The notes beneath the pieces are model-generated. The model ran no database searches. It saw only the letters and a program-made list of their open reading frames with translations, and was not told the origin of the DNA. Shown piece after piece: positions 16,877 to 25,065 of a stretch of 64,000 nucleotides of DNA. Positions within the stretch are counted from its first letter, which is position 1. Each line of letters begins with the position of its first letter. Location of the stretch: contig CAJMKD010000002.1 of NCBI GenBank assembly GCA_905213905.1, positions 1 to 64,000 of the forward strand, read 5' to 3'. The DNA is from an uncultured Sutterella sp. (lineage in GTDB: Bacteria > Pseudomonadota > Gammaproteobacteria > Burkholderiales > Burkholderiaceae_F). Made by a program: the position numbers and the translations under genes.

Positions 16877-18061
16877 TTAGCCGGCCGGGTACCAGGCGCC
16901 GAGCAGGCGCAGGCCGCGCGCACGCGTTACGGCTGGAAGATTGCCCGGCTCGCCGGCAAGAAACGCTTTTGCAAGCCAGGCGAAGGCTGCGCCTTCTACG
17001 TCCATGGGGTTCAGGCCGTAGCGGCTCGAATCAGAGAAGATTCGTACAGCGGTTCGGCGCCGGAGTTCCGCGTCGAGCATGCGCATCAGTTCCGGATTGC
17101 GTGCGCCGCCGCCGCAGACGATGAAGCGCTCCGTTTCGGGCGCTGTTCGGGCAAGTGCTTCTGCTGCGCTTCTCGCCGTAAGCATTGTGAGGGTGGCGGC
17201 TACGTCTTCGGGCGCCGCATTGGCAAAAGGCGCAAGCTTGGCGCTCAGCCAAGCGAAAGAGAAGCGTTCGCGTCCTGTCGATTTCGGGGGATTTAGCGCA
17301 AAGTAAGGATCTTCAAGGCAGTGCTTGAGCAGCGGCTCAAGCACCCGGCCGCGTCGGGCCAGTTCGCCGTTGCGGTCGCAGGGAAGGCCGAATCGCGAGG
17401 CCATGAAGGCGTCGAGCAGCATGTTGCCCGGTCCGGTATCAAAGCCGGAAACAACGGCGCGGCCCTGGGCGAGGTCAGCAGCTGCCGGCAGGATCGTCAC
17501 GTTGGCGCTGCCGCCGATGTTGAGAACGGCGGCGGCCGATTCGTGCGGAAAAACCTGTGTGTGGAAGGCTGGCACAAGCGGTGCGCCTTCGCCGCCCGCG
17601 GCAACGTCGCGGCTTCGGAAGTCAGCGACGACGCTGATGCCCGTGAGTTCAGCGAGAAGTGCCGGATGGTTGAGCTGCAGCGTGAAGCCGCGCTCCGGCC
17701 GGTGGCGAATTGTCTGGCCGTGCGCGCCGATGGCGGCAATGTCCTCAGGGAGCAGTCCGCAGCTTTTTAAAAGCCGTTCAACGGCTTCGCCGTAAAGCTT
17801 CGCAAGCGAAACGGCCGCATCACCCATGCGCTCGATTTCGTCCGGGGCATTTCCTAGCGCGAGCGAGAGGAGTGCGTCGTGAAGTTCCGGCGGCATCGGG
17901 ACGCCCGCGCGTCCAAGCGTCGTCATTCGATCAGTGCCGGTCGCGTCGCTGCGGAAGCGGACAGCGACGGCGTCCGCACCGTCCAGGCTCGTGCCCGACA
18001 TGATGCCGATGGTGACGATATCGTCTTCAACCTTTGTTCGGACCAAGGGCGTGACGCGCAT
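16877..18061 (-). CDS. anmK: Anhydro-N-acetylmuramic acid kinase AnmK
   Basis: AnmK opens and phosphorylates 1,6-anhydro-MurNAc, taken up during wall turnover, to MurNAc 6-phosphate. The 394-residue protein has GIMSGTSLDGADA near residues 19-31. It also has GAHGQTIRHRPE, the VADFRSRDVAAGGEGAPL segment and FDTGPGNMLLDAF, all family signatures. The start at 18061 has GAGGGAA 8 bases upstream on the minus strand, inside the end of the M23 peptidase gene. The two genes are only five bases apart, so cleavage (M23) and recycling (AnmK) of wall material are cotranscribed. Confidence 0.93.
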   Translation of the reverse strand: MRVTPLVRTKVEDDIVTIGIMSGTSLDGADAVAVRFRSDATGTDRMTTLGRAGVPMPPELHDALLSLALGNAPDEIERMGDAAVSLAKLYGEAVERLLKSCGLLPEDIAAIGAHGQTIRHRPERGFTLQLNHPALLAELTGISVVADFRSRDVAAGGEGAPLVPAFHTQVFPHESAAAVLNIGGSANVTILPAAADLAQGRAVVSGFDTGPGNMLLDAFMASRFGLPCDRNGELARRGRVLEPLLKHCLEDPYFALNPPKSTGRERFSFAWLSAKLAPFANAAPEDVAATLTMLTARSAAEALARTAPETERFIVCGGGARNPELMRMLDAELRRRTAVRIFSDSSRYGLNPMDVEGAAFAWLAKAFLAGEPGNLPAVTRARGLRLLGAWYPAG

Positions 18062-18066
18062 GAGTA

Positions 18067-19680
18067 TCAGTTCCCTCGGGCGGTCTCAAGCTGTCTGGCT
18101 CGGCCGCGCGCAGCGTCCTTTTCAATGGACACATTGCGAACGGCGCCGCCGTTCGGCTTCGCTTCGAGGGCTTTGTCCGCCGAAGCGCTCTCGAGGGCGT
18201 TGCGCGCCTGTTCTGCGTCTTCTTCAGCTTCGCGCTTCATTTGACCGGCCAGCATGCGGCCGGGGGAGGGTTTCCCTTCGCGTTCGGCAGCTTCTTCAAA
18301 TCGCGCCTGAATGTCCGCTGTCTGCGCGCGCAGCTGTGCGAGCTGATAGGGCGACAGATTTTCCGTGTCAGGCAAATCGGCTGTCCGAGGATTGATTTGC
18401 ACGCCGTCAATCATGAGCTCGTAGTGCAGATGCGGACCGGTGGCGAGTCCTGTCATGCCGACAAACCCGATCACCTGTCCCTTCTTGACGCGCATGCCGG
18501 TGCGAATGCCTTTGGCAACCTTGCGCATATGGGCGTAGAGCGTTTTCCGTCCGAGTCCGTGGTCAATGACGACATAGTGGCCGTAGCCGCGGGCTTCATA
18601 GGCAACGCGCTCAATCCGGCCGTCAGCAGCGGCAAAGATGTGCGAGCCTGAAGGTGCGCGCATGTCGGTGCCGTTGTGCGAACGGAGCACGCCCGTGATC
18701 GGGTGGCGGCGCAGCGGCGCGAATTCCGAAGAAATGTCCTTGACGTCGAGCGGCACGCGCATGAAGGTCTGCGACGCCGAACGGCCGTCCAGCGCATAGT
18801 AGCTGCCGGCGTGTACGCCGTCGGAAAACCAGAAGGCTTCATGGACCTGCGGCGTCGTGACGCGGCGTCCGTCCTCGACGATCTGGACGGCCAGCAGCTG
18901 TCCGTCCCGAACGAAGCGGCCGTCGGCGAACTTCTTCTCATAAACGAGCCGCAGCGTGTCGCCCGGCTTCATTTCGCGCAGCGGATTGTCGGCACGATCC
19001 CACACAGCCTCGAGCTGCTCCATGATCGACTCGGGAATGTCGAGCGAACGCGCGGTTTCCCAAAGCGTCTTTTCAACCGTGCCCGAAATAAGCGTTTCAC
19101 TGGTCGTGAAGTTGTAGGGAAGAATGGAAATGGCGAAATTGCCGCCAACGCGCATCACTTCAACCGTTCTGTTGTCTCGATCATATGGGCCCTCCATGAA
19201 AAGGCGCATATAAACGAGCTTGCCGTCCGGCGCGACGCCCATCGTTACGTACTGTCCCGTCTGGGGCATCCAGAGCGGCGCAGCTTTCGGCGAGGCCGCG
19301 ATGAATTCATAGGCTTCCTGATCTTTGACGCCGAGGCGAGAAAACAGTGAAAGCAGCGTTTCTCCCGGCTGTGCGACGACGTGAATCGGCCGATAGTCGC
19401 CAATGCGAACAGCGGATCGAATTTCCTCAGCAAGATCCGGTGTTTCAACAGGCATGCGGACTACGGTGACTTCGCTCGAATAGTTGCGGAGATTGGGGCC
19501 GGCCACGAGCGCCAGCGCTGCGCCGCCGAAAGCAAGGCCGAGCAGGCCGACGCATGCGGCGGCACGGGTCCGACGGCGAGAAAGCGAAACCCGAAGCCGC
19601 TGCGCTATGCTGCGCTGCAGTCGGGCGTAAGCCCGGCCGACCTGTCGAAGATGTGCGGAAATAAGGGTCGGTGCCGTCAT
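18067..19680 (-). CDS. M23 family (LytM-type) murein DD-endopeptidase, MepM-like
   Basis: A membrane-anchored zinc peptidase expected to cut peptide cross-links in peptidoglycan. The 537-residue protein has a basic cytoplasmic start, a transmembrane helix at about 40-61, and a periplasmic region with an OapA/LysM-like segment (HVVAQPGETLLSLFSRLG, near 100-117). The LytM domain follows: HNGTD (H335, D339), H384 in LYAHM, and HLH (H417, H419) in GPHLHYEL. All four catalytic or zinc residues are present, so it should be active. A charged Ala/Glu tail follows the domain. I chose M at 19680 over an ORF start 39 codons upstream, which has no family character; its ribosome-binding site is weak. Confidence 0.87.
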   Translation of the reverse strand: MTAPTLISAHLRQVGRAYARLQRSIAQRLRVSLSRRRTRAAACVGLLGLAFGGAALALVAGPNLRNYSSEVTVVRMPVETPDLAEEIRSAVRIGDYRPIHVVAQPGETLLSLFSRLGVKDQEAYEFIAASPKAAPLWMPQTGQYVTMGVAPDGKLVYMRLFMEGPYDRDNRTVEVMRVGGNFAISILPYNFTTSETLISGTVEKTLWETARSLDIPESIMEQLEAVWDRADNPLREMKPGDTLRLVYEKKFADGRFVRDGQLLAVQIVEDGRRVTTPQVHEAFWFSDGVHAGSYYALDGRSASQTFMRVPLDVKDISSEFAPLRRHPITGVLRSHNGTDMRAPSGSHIFAAADGRIERVAYEARGYGHYVVIDHGLGRKTLYAHMRKVAKGIRTGMRVKKGQVIGFVGMTGLATGPHLHYELMIDGVQINPRTADLPDTENLSPYQLAQLRAQTADIQARFEEAAEREGKPSPGRMLAGQMKREAEEDAEQARNALESASADKALEAKPNGGAVRNVSIEKDAARGRARQLETARGN

Positions 19681-20097
19681 GGGAAGCAAGGATGGAAGCG
19701 TCGGAATGCGATGGAAGCGCTGCAGCAGCAATGCGCCGCAGCAGTGCAGCAGCTCTGCGGGGAAGCGCTCTAAGAGCCGCCGCGGTTCGGGCGGCATTTT
19801 AACGTTCTGCGCGCACGTCTTCAGCGCTGCGGCCTGCTTTTTTGCTGCATCAGCACAGATCCTTTTATCGCGCAGATGCGTGGTTTTCGGGGGTTTTCGC
19901 GCAATGCGCTTCCCGCAAGCCCGCCACTTCTCTTCAGATGCGCGCTAAAGTAGTAGCTTTCGGACAATTCGAATGGACGTTCGCAAGCCGCCGCAATTTG
20001 CTCCGGAGCTGCGGATTTCGGAGCAGTCCGCCAAGATTTCCAATGATGTCTGCGTCTTTCGGCGCGGGCAAAACCCTTCAATCACCAGCATCGAAAC
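19681..20097. other. 417-base region between divergent M23 gene and tyrS
   Basis: It should hold both promoters. On the minus strand GATAAAAG near 19866-19873 resembles a -10 element. On the plus strand TAAAGT near 19946-19951 is a weak candidate. No clear -35 partner, operator or T-box-like leader was seen, and no ORF here looks coding. Confidence 0.35.
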
Positions 20098-21354
20098 ATG
20101 GCAGAAGAAAAGAAAGAGGCAGCTGCGCCTCAGTACCCCGTCACCGATGAAATCCGAGAAGCGATGGCGCTCATTCGGCGCGGCACGGACTCGTTTCTGA
20201 TTGAATCCGAATTCGAACAGAAGCTCGCCCGCTCGAAGGCGACCGGCGAGCCGCTTCGCTGCAAGCTCGGTCTGGATCCGACCGCGCCGGACATTCATAT
20301 CGGGCACACCGTTGTGCTCAATAAGCTTCGTCAGCTGCAGGATCTCGGCCACACGGTCATTTTCCTTGTGGGCGACTTTACGGCCGCCATCGGCGATCCT
20401 TCGGGCCGCAACACGACGCGTCCGCCGCTCACGCGCGAGCAGATTGAGGAGAATGCCCAGACCTATCTCAATCAGGCAGGACTTGTTCTTGATCTGAGCC
20501 GCACGGAAGTCCGCTACAACTCCGAGTGGTGCAATGCGCTCGGTTCCGTCGGCCTCATCCAGCTCGCAAGCCGCTACACCCTCGCGCGGCTGCTCGAGCG
20601 CGACGATTTTGCCAAGCGCTTTGCCGCTGAGCTGCCGATTGCGATGCATGAGCTTCTTTATCCGCTCATGCAGGGCTACGACTCCGTAGCGCTCAAGGCA
20701 GACCTCGAGCTCGGCGGCTCCGATCAGCGCTTCAATTTGCTCGTCGGCCGCGAACTGCAGCGCCAGTACGCTCAGGAGCCGCAGTGCATTCTTACGATGC
20801 CGCTCCTCGTCGGTCTTGACGGCGTTCAGAAGATGAGCAAGAGCAAGAAGAACTACATCGGCATCACGGATGCGCCGAACGACATGTTCGGCAAGGTCAT
20901 GTCGATTTCCGACGATCTGATGTGGAATTGGTACGACCTGCTCTCGCTGCGAGGCAACGATGAAATTGCTGCGCTCAAGAAGGAATGCAGCGAGGGCCGC
21001 AATCCGCGCGATGCGAAGGTGATGCTCGCCAAGGAAATTGTCGAGCGCTTCCATTCAAAGGCCGATGCCGACGCAGCCGAATCGGAATTCAACAGCCGGT
21101 TCCGCCAGGGCGCCATGCCCTCCGACATTCAGTCCGTTACGGTGCAGTCGACAGAGGGCCGCATCGGCATCGGCATTCTCATCAAGCAGGCCGGCCTTGC
21201 GCCTTCGACGGCAGAGGCCAACCGCAACATTGATCAGGGTGGCGTCCGCATCAACGGCGAGCAGATCCGCGACCGCAAGCTTCAGATTTCGCAGGGCGAA
21301 ACGATCGTTCTGCAGGTCGGCAAGCGCAAATGGGCCAAGGTGACCGTCGCCTAA
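20098..21354 (+). CDS. tyrS: Tyrosyl-tRNA synthetase
   Basis: A class Ic synthetase that charges tRNA-Tyr in the cytoplasm. The 418-residue protein has HIGH exactly at residues 67-70, GDFTAAIGDPSGR near 92-104, the tyrosine pocket helix YPLMQGYDS, GGSDQRFN, and KMSKS at 245-249. A C-terminal S4 RNA-binding domain occupies about 350-418 (NRNIDQGGVRINGEQI). An acidic/Ala-rich N-terminal 20 residues precede the catalytic domain. The ribosome-binding site at ATG 20098 is weak. dtd follows 37 bases later, so charging and proofreading functions are adjacent. Confidence 0.97.
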   Translation: MAEEKKEAAAPQYPVTDEIREAMALIRRGTDSFLIESEFEQKLARSKATGEPLRCKLGLDPTAPDIHIGHTVVLNKLRQLQDLGHTVIFLVGDFTAAIGDPSGRNTTRPPLTREQIEENAQTYLNQAGLVLDLSRTEVRYNSEWCNALGSVGLIQLASRYTLARLLERDDFAKRFAAELPIAMHELLYPLMQGYDSVALKADLELGGSDQRFNLLVGRELQRQYAQEPQCILTMPLLVGLDGVQKMSKSKKNYIGITDAPNDMFGKVMSISDDLMWNWYDLLSLRGNDEIAALKKECSEGRNPRDAKVMLAKEIVERFHSKADADAAESEFNSRFRQGAMPSDIQSVTVQSTEGRIGIGILIKQAGLAPSTAEANRNIDQGGVRINGEQIRDRKLQISQGETIVLQVGKRKWAKVTVA

Positions 21355-21391
21355 GAGGTGCACGGATCCCCCTGATGCAAGGAGAGGCGGC

Positions 21392-21829
21392 ATGATCGTT
21401 TTGCTGCAGCGAGTGACGCAGGCGTCGGTGAGCGTGGCCGGCGCCGTCGTCGGACAAACGGGACCAGGCTTTCTTGCACTCGTCTGCGCAGAGCCCGGCG
21501 ACACGGATGAGGCGGTTCGCAAGGCCGCACAGAAAACCGTGAAGCTGCGCGTATTCGAGGATGAGGCGGGGAAAATGAACCGCGCCATCCGCGACACGGG
21601 CGGCAGCATACTGGCCGTCTCTCAATTCACGCTTGCAGCCGACTGCATGAGCGGCAACCGGCCGAGCTTTTCCCGTGCCGCGCCCCCCGAAGAAGGGCTT
21701 CAGCGCTTCAACGATTTCGTTGCAGCGCTCCGAAGTGAAGGCGTTGCGGTCGAAACGGGCGAGTTCGGCGCCGAAATGCAGGTTTCGCTCGTCAACGACG
21801 GCCCAGCGACTTTCTGGCTGAAGTTTTAG
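21392..21829 (+). CDS. dtd: D-aminoacyl-tRNA deacylase DTD
   Basis: DTD hydrolyses D-aminoacyl-tRNA, including D-Tyr-tRNA made by error by TyrRS, and so enforces homochirality. The 145-residue protein starts MIVLLQRVTQASVSV and carries the two catalytic-pocket motifs. These are SQFTLAAD near residue 77 and NDGPATFW near the C-terminus, the family NxGPxT cross-subunit loop. GNRPSFSRAAPPE is also conserved. Length is typical (145). A strong ribosome-binding site (AAGGAGAGG) precedes ATG 21392. It lies directly after tyrS, a functionally sensible pair common in Burkholderiales. Confidence 0.95.
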   Translation: MIVLLQRVTQASVSVAGAVVGQTGPGFLALVCAEPGDTDEAVRKAAQKTVKLRVFEDEAGKMNRAIRDTGGSILAVSQFTLAADCMSGNRPSFSRAAPPEEGLQRFNDFVAALRSEGVAVETGEFGAEMQVSLVNDGPATFWLKF

Positions 21830-21849
21830 CGCCCCCTCAAAGAGGGCGC
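21829..21849 (+). terminator. GC-rich hairpin after dtd
   Basis: GCGCCCCCTC (21829-21838) pairs with GAGGGCGC (21842-21849) around AAA, with small mismatches. Only a short TTTT follows a few bases on, so termination is likely partial. Confidence 0.4.
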
Positions 21850-21909
21850 CGGTGCTTTTGCCGAGCCCCGGGCGTCAAACGCGGCTTCTCGCCGCGCAGG
21901 AGACAAAAG

Positions 21910-22506
21910 ATGTTCATTCGTTCCGACACCTTTGAAATGGGCGCCGCCATTCCGGCGCGATGCGCCTATGGCCGGATCGGTCCCGAAGGGACAGTGGATT
22001 CCGACAACCTTAATCCCGATCTTGCTTGGGGGGATGCCCCGGCGGGCACGAAGAGCTTTGCAATTCTGTGCATTGACGACGACGTGCCGACCGTTTTTGA
22101 CGGGCGCGATGCTTCCGGCGCACTGCCCGCCATGCAGCCGCGTCGTCGTTTCGTGCATTGGGTGCAGGCCGATGTGCCTGCGACGGTGACGCATATTGCC
22201 GAGGGTGCGCTTTCCTGCGAGAGAAAGCTTGCCGAAGGATTCGGGCGCCCTGGCATCAATGACTACAGCCGCGGCGGCGTTCCGCCGCTGGGCGCCTGCG
22301 GAACGGGCTACGATGGTCCGTGCCCGCCGTTCTTCGATGCGAGGTGGCACTTCTATCGCTTTATTGTGGTTGCGCTCGACCTGGAAACGCTGTCGCTGCC
22401 TGAGCACTTTACGCTTTCCGATTGGGAAAGAATGACGCAAGGCCATGTGCTCGCCACAGCGGAGCTCGTCGGTCGCTACTCGCTTAATCCGGGGCTTGCT
22501 CGATAA
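21910..22506 (+). CDS. YbhB/YbcL family Raf-kinase-inhibitor-like (PEBP) protein
   Basis: A 198-residue cytoplasmic protein of the phosphatidylethanolamine-binding-protein fold; the bacterial role is unclear. Family marks are NPDLAWGDAPAGTKSFAIL near residue 37, DDDVPT, the FVHWV strand, GINDY followed by GYDGPCPP (the anion-pocket loop), then HFYRFIVVALD. No signal peptide is present. GGAG 7 bases before ATG 21910 is a good ribosome-binding site. It is bounded by a hairpin upstream and a strong terminator downstream, so it may be transcribed alone or with tyrS-dtd. Confidence 0.9.
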   Translation: MFIRSDTFEMGAAIPARCAYGRIGPEGTVDSDNLNPDLAWGDAPAGTKSFAILCIDDDVPTVFDGRDASGALPAMQPRRRFVHWVQADVPATVTHIAEGALSCERKLAEGFGRPGINDYSRGGVPPLGACGTGYDGPCPPFFDARWHFYRFIVVALDLETLSLPEHFTLSDWERMTQGHVLATAELVGRYSLNPGLAR

Positions 22507-22523
22507 GAGCCCGCGTCGATAAT

Positions 22524-22569
22524 GCGCTGAGGGACGCTTTGGGGCGTCCCTGCGCGCAGCGCTTTTCTT
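22524..22569 (+). terminator. Rho-independent terminator of the PEBP gene
   Basis: GCGCTG (22524-22529) pairs with CAGCGC (22557-22562), and an inner stem AGGGACGC (22530-22537) pairs with GCGTCCCT (22544-22551). TTTTCTT follows. Confidence 0.75.
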
Positions 22570-22917
22570 CCAGCCATTTCGGACGCATAGAACTATCTGG
22601 CGATTCTGCTCGTCCTTCGGCTTCCTTTGCTTCAATAAGAGCCTGCGCATTTCCTGACCTTTCCAAGAAAAGCTGAGCGCAGCGCGAACGACATTGAACG
22701 CAAAAAAACGCGGGCAATGTGCAATACTCGTGCTTTACGGATTGCCCGTAGGACAAGGTGGGGGCGGGATGCCCCGAATCCCTGCGTTTCGATATTGCCG
22801 GTGCAGCAAAGCCGACAGCGCCCATGCCGAGCACGGAAAACCGAGCGCCATGTGGCAGTGAAACCGGGTGCCCCAGGCGTCAGGCTGGGGCGTTTTCACG
22901 AAGGAGGTTTCTTCCCG
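22570..22917 (+). promoter_or_regulatory. Structured glyA leader with a hairpin touching the Shine-Dalgarno
   Basis: The 350-base gap before glyA contains no supported gene. Its end forms a long hairpin. GTGAAAC (22858-22864) faces GTTTTCAC (22892-22899), and GCCCCAG (22870-22876) pairs with CTGGGGC (22885-22891). It ends one base before AAGGAGG (22901-22907). Another GC hairpin lies near 22760-22780. I could not match it to the glycine or ZTP riboswitch consensus. Translational or attenuation control of glyA is an inference. Confidence 0.4.
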
Positions 22918-24189
22918 ATGTTCGATTTAAAGCAAAACGTTCGCGCACAGGATCCTGCGGTTTGGCAGGCCATCGACGCCGAGGCGCGTCGTCAGGAAGA
23001 TCATATTGAGCTCATTGCGAGCGAAAACTATGCCTCTCCTGCTGTTATGGCTGCGCAGGGCTCGTGCCTCACGAACAAGTACGCCGAAGGCTATCCCGGC
23101 AAGCGCTATTACGGCGGGTGCCAGTATGTTGACGACGTCGAGCGCCTGGCGATTGCACGCGCCAAGCAGCTTTTCTGCGATCCGCTCGGCGTTGACTATG
23201 CGGTCAACGTCCAGCCGCATTCCGGCGCGCAGGCCAATATGGCTGCCTTCTTTGCGCTGCTCGAGCCGGGCGATGCCTTCATGGGCATGTCGCTCGCTGA
23301 GGGCGGCCATCTGACGCACGGCATGAAGCTCAATATGTCAGGACGTTATTTCCGTGCCGTACCGTATGGACTGAATGCCGACGAGGCGATCGACTACGAG
23401 GCGATCGAGGCGCTTGCCTTCGAGCATCATCCCAAGCTCATCGTGGCGGGTGCATCCGCTTATTCGCTTCACATCGATTTTGCGCGCATTTCTGAAATCG
23501 CCAGAAAGATTGGCGCCTTCTTCATGGTGGACATGGCGCATTATGCGGGGCTCGTTGCCGCTGGTCTTTACCCGTCGCCTTTCGGACACGCAGACATCAT
23601 TACGACAACGACGCACAAAACGCTTCGCGGACCTCGAGGCGGCATGATCTTCATGCGTCCCGATCTAGAAAAACGCGTTAATTCAGCAATTTTCCCCGGC
23701 ATACAGGGCGGTCCCCTGATGCACGTCATCGCCGCCAAGGCCATTGCACTTGGCGAAGCGCTCACTTCGGACTTCCGCTCGTATCAGGCACAGGTAGTGA
23801 AGAACGCCGCTGCCATGGCCGAAACGCTTGCTGGGCGCGGGCTGCGCATTGTCTCGGGCGGCACGCAGAGCCATGTCATGCTTGTCGATCTGCGCTCGCT
23901 CGACATTACCGGCAAAGCAGCCGAGGCTCTTCTAGACAGCGCCAACATTACGGTCAACAAGAATGCCATTCCGAACGATCCGCAGACGCCTTTTGTCACT
24001 TCCGGAATCCGAGTGGGAACGCCGGCGGTAACAACGCGAGGCTTCTGCGAGGCGGATTGCCGGCAAACAGCCAATCTGATCGTCGATCTTCTGGAGGCGC
24101 CCGAAGACCCCGCTGTACTCGCGCGCGTTCGCGCAGCAACGGCTGCTCTTGTGAAGGCGCATCCTGTCTACGGATCCAGCCAAGATTGA
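22918..24189 (+). CDS. glyA: Serine hydroxymethyltransferase GlyA
   Basis: This PLP enzyme interconverts serine + THF and glycine + 5,10-methylene-THF, the main source of one-carbon units. The 423-residue protein has ELIASENYASPAV near the start, YPGKRYYGGCQYVD, the TTTTHKTLRGPRGGMI segment with the Schiff-base lysine (HKT), and the C-terminal GIRVGTPAVTTRGF. Length is typical for bacterial GlyA (417-430). I chose ATG 22918, which has a perfect AAGGAGG 10 bases upstream; the 67-codon extension upstream lacks family sequence. nrdR follows, a neighbourhood conserved in beta- and gammaproteobacteria. Confidence 0.97.
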   Translation: MFDLKQNVRAQDPAVWQAIDAEARRQEDHIELIASENYASPAVMAAQGSCLTNKYAEGYPGKRYYGGCQYVDDVERLAIARAKQLFCDPLGVDYAVNVQPHSGAQANMAAFFALLEPGDAFMGMSLAEGGHLTHGMKLNMSGRYFRAVPYGLNADEAIDYEAIEALAFEHHPKLIVAGASAYSLHIDFARISEIARKIGAFFMVDMAHYAGLVAAGLYPSPFGHADIITTTTHKTLRGPRGGMIFMRPDLEKRVNSAIFPGIQGGPLMHVIAAKAIALGEALTSDFRSYQAQVVKNAAAMAETLAGRGLRIVSGGTQSHVMLVDLRSLDITGKAAEALLDSANITVNKNAIPNDPQTPFVTSGIRVGTPAVTTRGFCEADCRQTANLIVDLLEAPEDPAVLARVRAATAALVKAHPVYGSSQD

Positions 24190-24220
24190 TTGCGCCGGTT
24201 CTTTCGTTCGTTTTTCTTTG

Positions 24221-24258
24221 CCGCCCGAAGTTTCATTGCTTCGGGCGGTAGTCGTTTT
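24221..24258 (+). terminator. Terminator of glyA
   Basis: CCGCCCGAAG (24221-24230) pairs perfectly with CTTCGGGCGG (24239-24248). A T-run follows a few bases later (24254-24258), so it is slightly off the ideal spacing. Confidence 0.65.
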
Positions 24259-24564
24259 TGGGCACCTTTGCGGCGGCGAGCGATGCTGGGAAGGCCAGAA
24301 AGCGGGAGGCGGCGTCACTGAAGAGCTGGGAATGCTGAATGCGGCTCTTTCCCTGAAAGCGTAGTCATTCGAAGGTGTTTAAGGGGCGTGCTTCGTTTCT
24401 GCAGCGAAAAACGAGAAGCCAGAGAAAGACGCCGACCGATGGCCTGTCGGTTTTGAGGACCTTCTGCAAATGAAAATGAAGGAAAGACACAATAGGCTGT
24501 GCCAATGTGGCATCAGTCAGCTAAACTTAGTTGATTGTTTCTTGCTTAAAGGTGGTGCACAAGC
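24259..24564 (+). other. Gap between glyA terminator and nrdR
   Basis: About 300 bases without a supported gene. The last 40 bases are AT-richer and carry TTGATTG and AAAGGTGG just upstream of nrdR; the latter is the likely ribosome-binding site. I did not find a convincing promoter pair or NrdR-box pair. Confidence 0.3.
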
Positions 24565-25065
24565 ATGCGTTGCCCTTATTGTCAAAATCCCGTTACTAGT
24601 GTGATCGACTCCCGTGCGCCGGAGATGGGCGCCGTGATACGCCGCCGCAGGCTTTGTCCAAAATGCGGCAAGCGCTTCACCACATTCGCGCGCGTTTCTT
24701 TTTCCATGCCCTACATCGTGAAGAAGGGCGGCGCACGTGTTGAATACGATCGCGCTAAGCTTCGCGGATCGATGATGCTCGCGTTAAGAAAGCGTCCCGT
24801 TTCGCCCGATCGGATCGATGAAGCCGTTGACGAAATCGAACAGCGGCTTGTCATGACTGGAGAACGAGAAATTCGTTCGAACCGGCTGGGTGAGCTTGTT
24901 CTGGAGGCGCTCAAGCGTCTGGATACGATTGCCTATATTCGTTTCGCATCGGTTTATTTCAATATCAACGATCCGGAAGCGTTTGCCGCGATGATTGAGG
25001 CGGCCGTGCGCGAGCATGCCGACAAGAATGCGCGCCCCGAACCCGCCGTGGAGAAAGAAAAATGA
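24565..25065 (+). CDS. nrdR: Transcriptional repressor NrdR
   Basis: NrdR is the zinc-ribbon/ATP-cone repressor of ribonucleotide reductase genes and senses ATP/dATP. The 166-residue protein has the four zinc cysteines at C3, C6, C31 and C34 (MRCPYC and CPKCGKRFTT). The VIRRRRLCPKC region follows family sequence, and the ATP-cone starts at PYIVKKGGARVEYDRAKL. It ends with a charged 20-residue tail beyond the usual end (about 150). The stop overlaps the ribD start as ATGA, so translation of ribD is coupled. nrdR-ribD linkage is widespread in proteobacteria. Confidence 0.96.
   Translation: MRCPYCQNPVTSVIDSRAPEMGAVIRRRRLCPKCGKRFTTFARVSFSMPYIVKKGGARVEYDRAKLRGSMMLALRKRPVSPDRIDEAVDEIEQRLVMTGEREIRSNRLGELVLEALKRLDTIAYIRFASVYFNINDPEAFAAMIEAAVREHADKNARPEPAVEKEK

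Noticed and set aside
22570..22917. Glycine or ZTP riboswitch before glyA
   Set aside because: Hairpins exist, but I could not match the conserved core of either class, so only an unnamed structured leader is reported.
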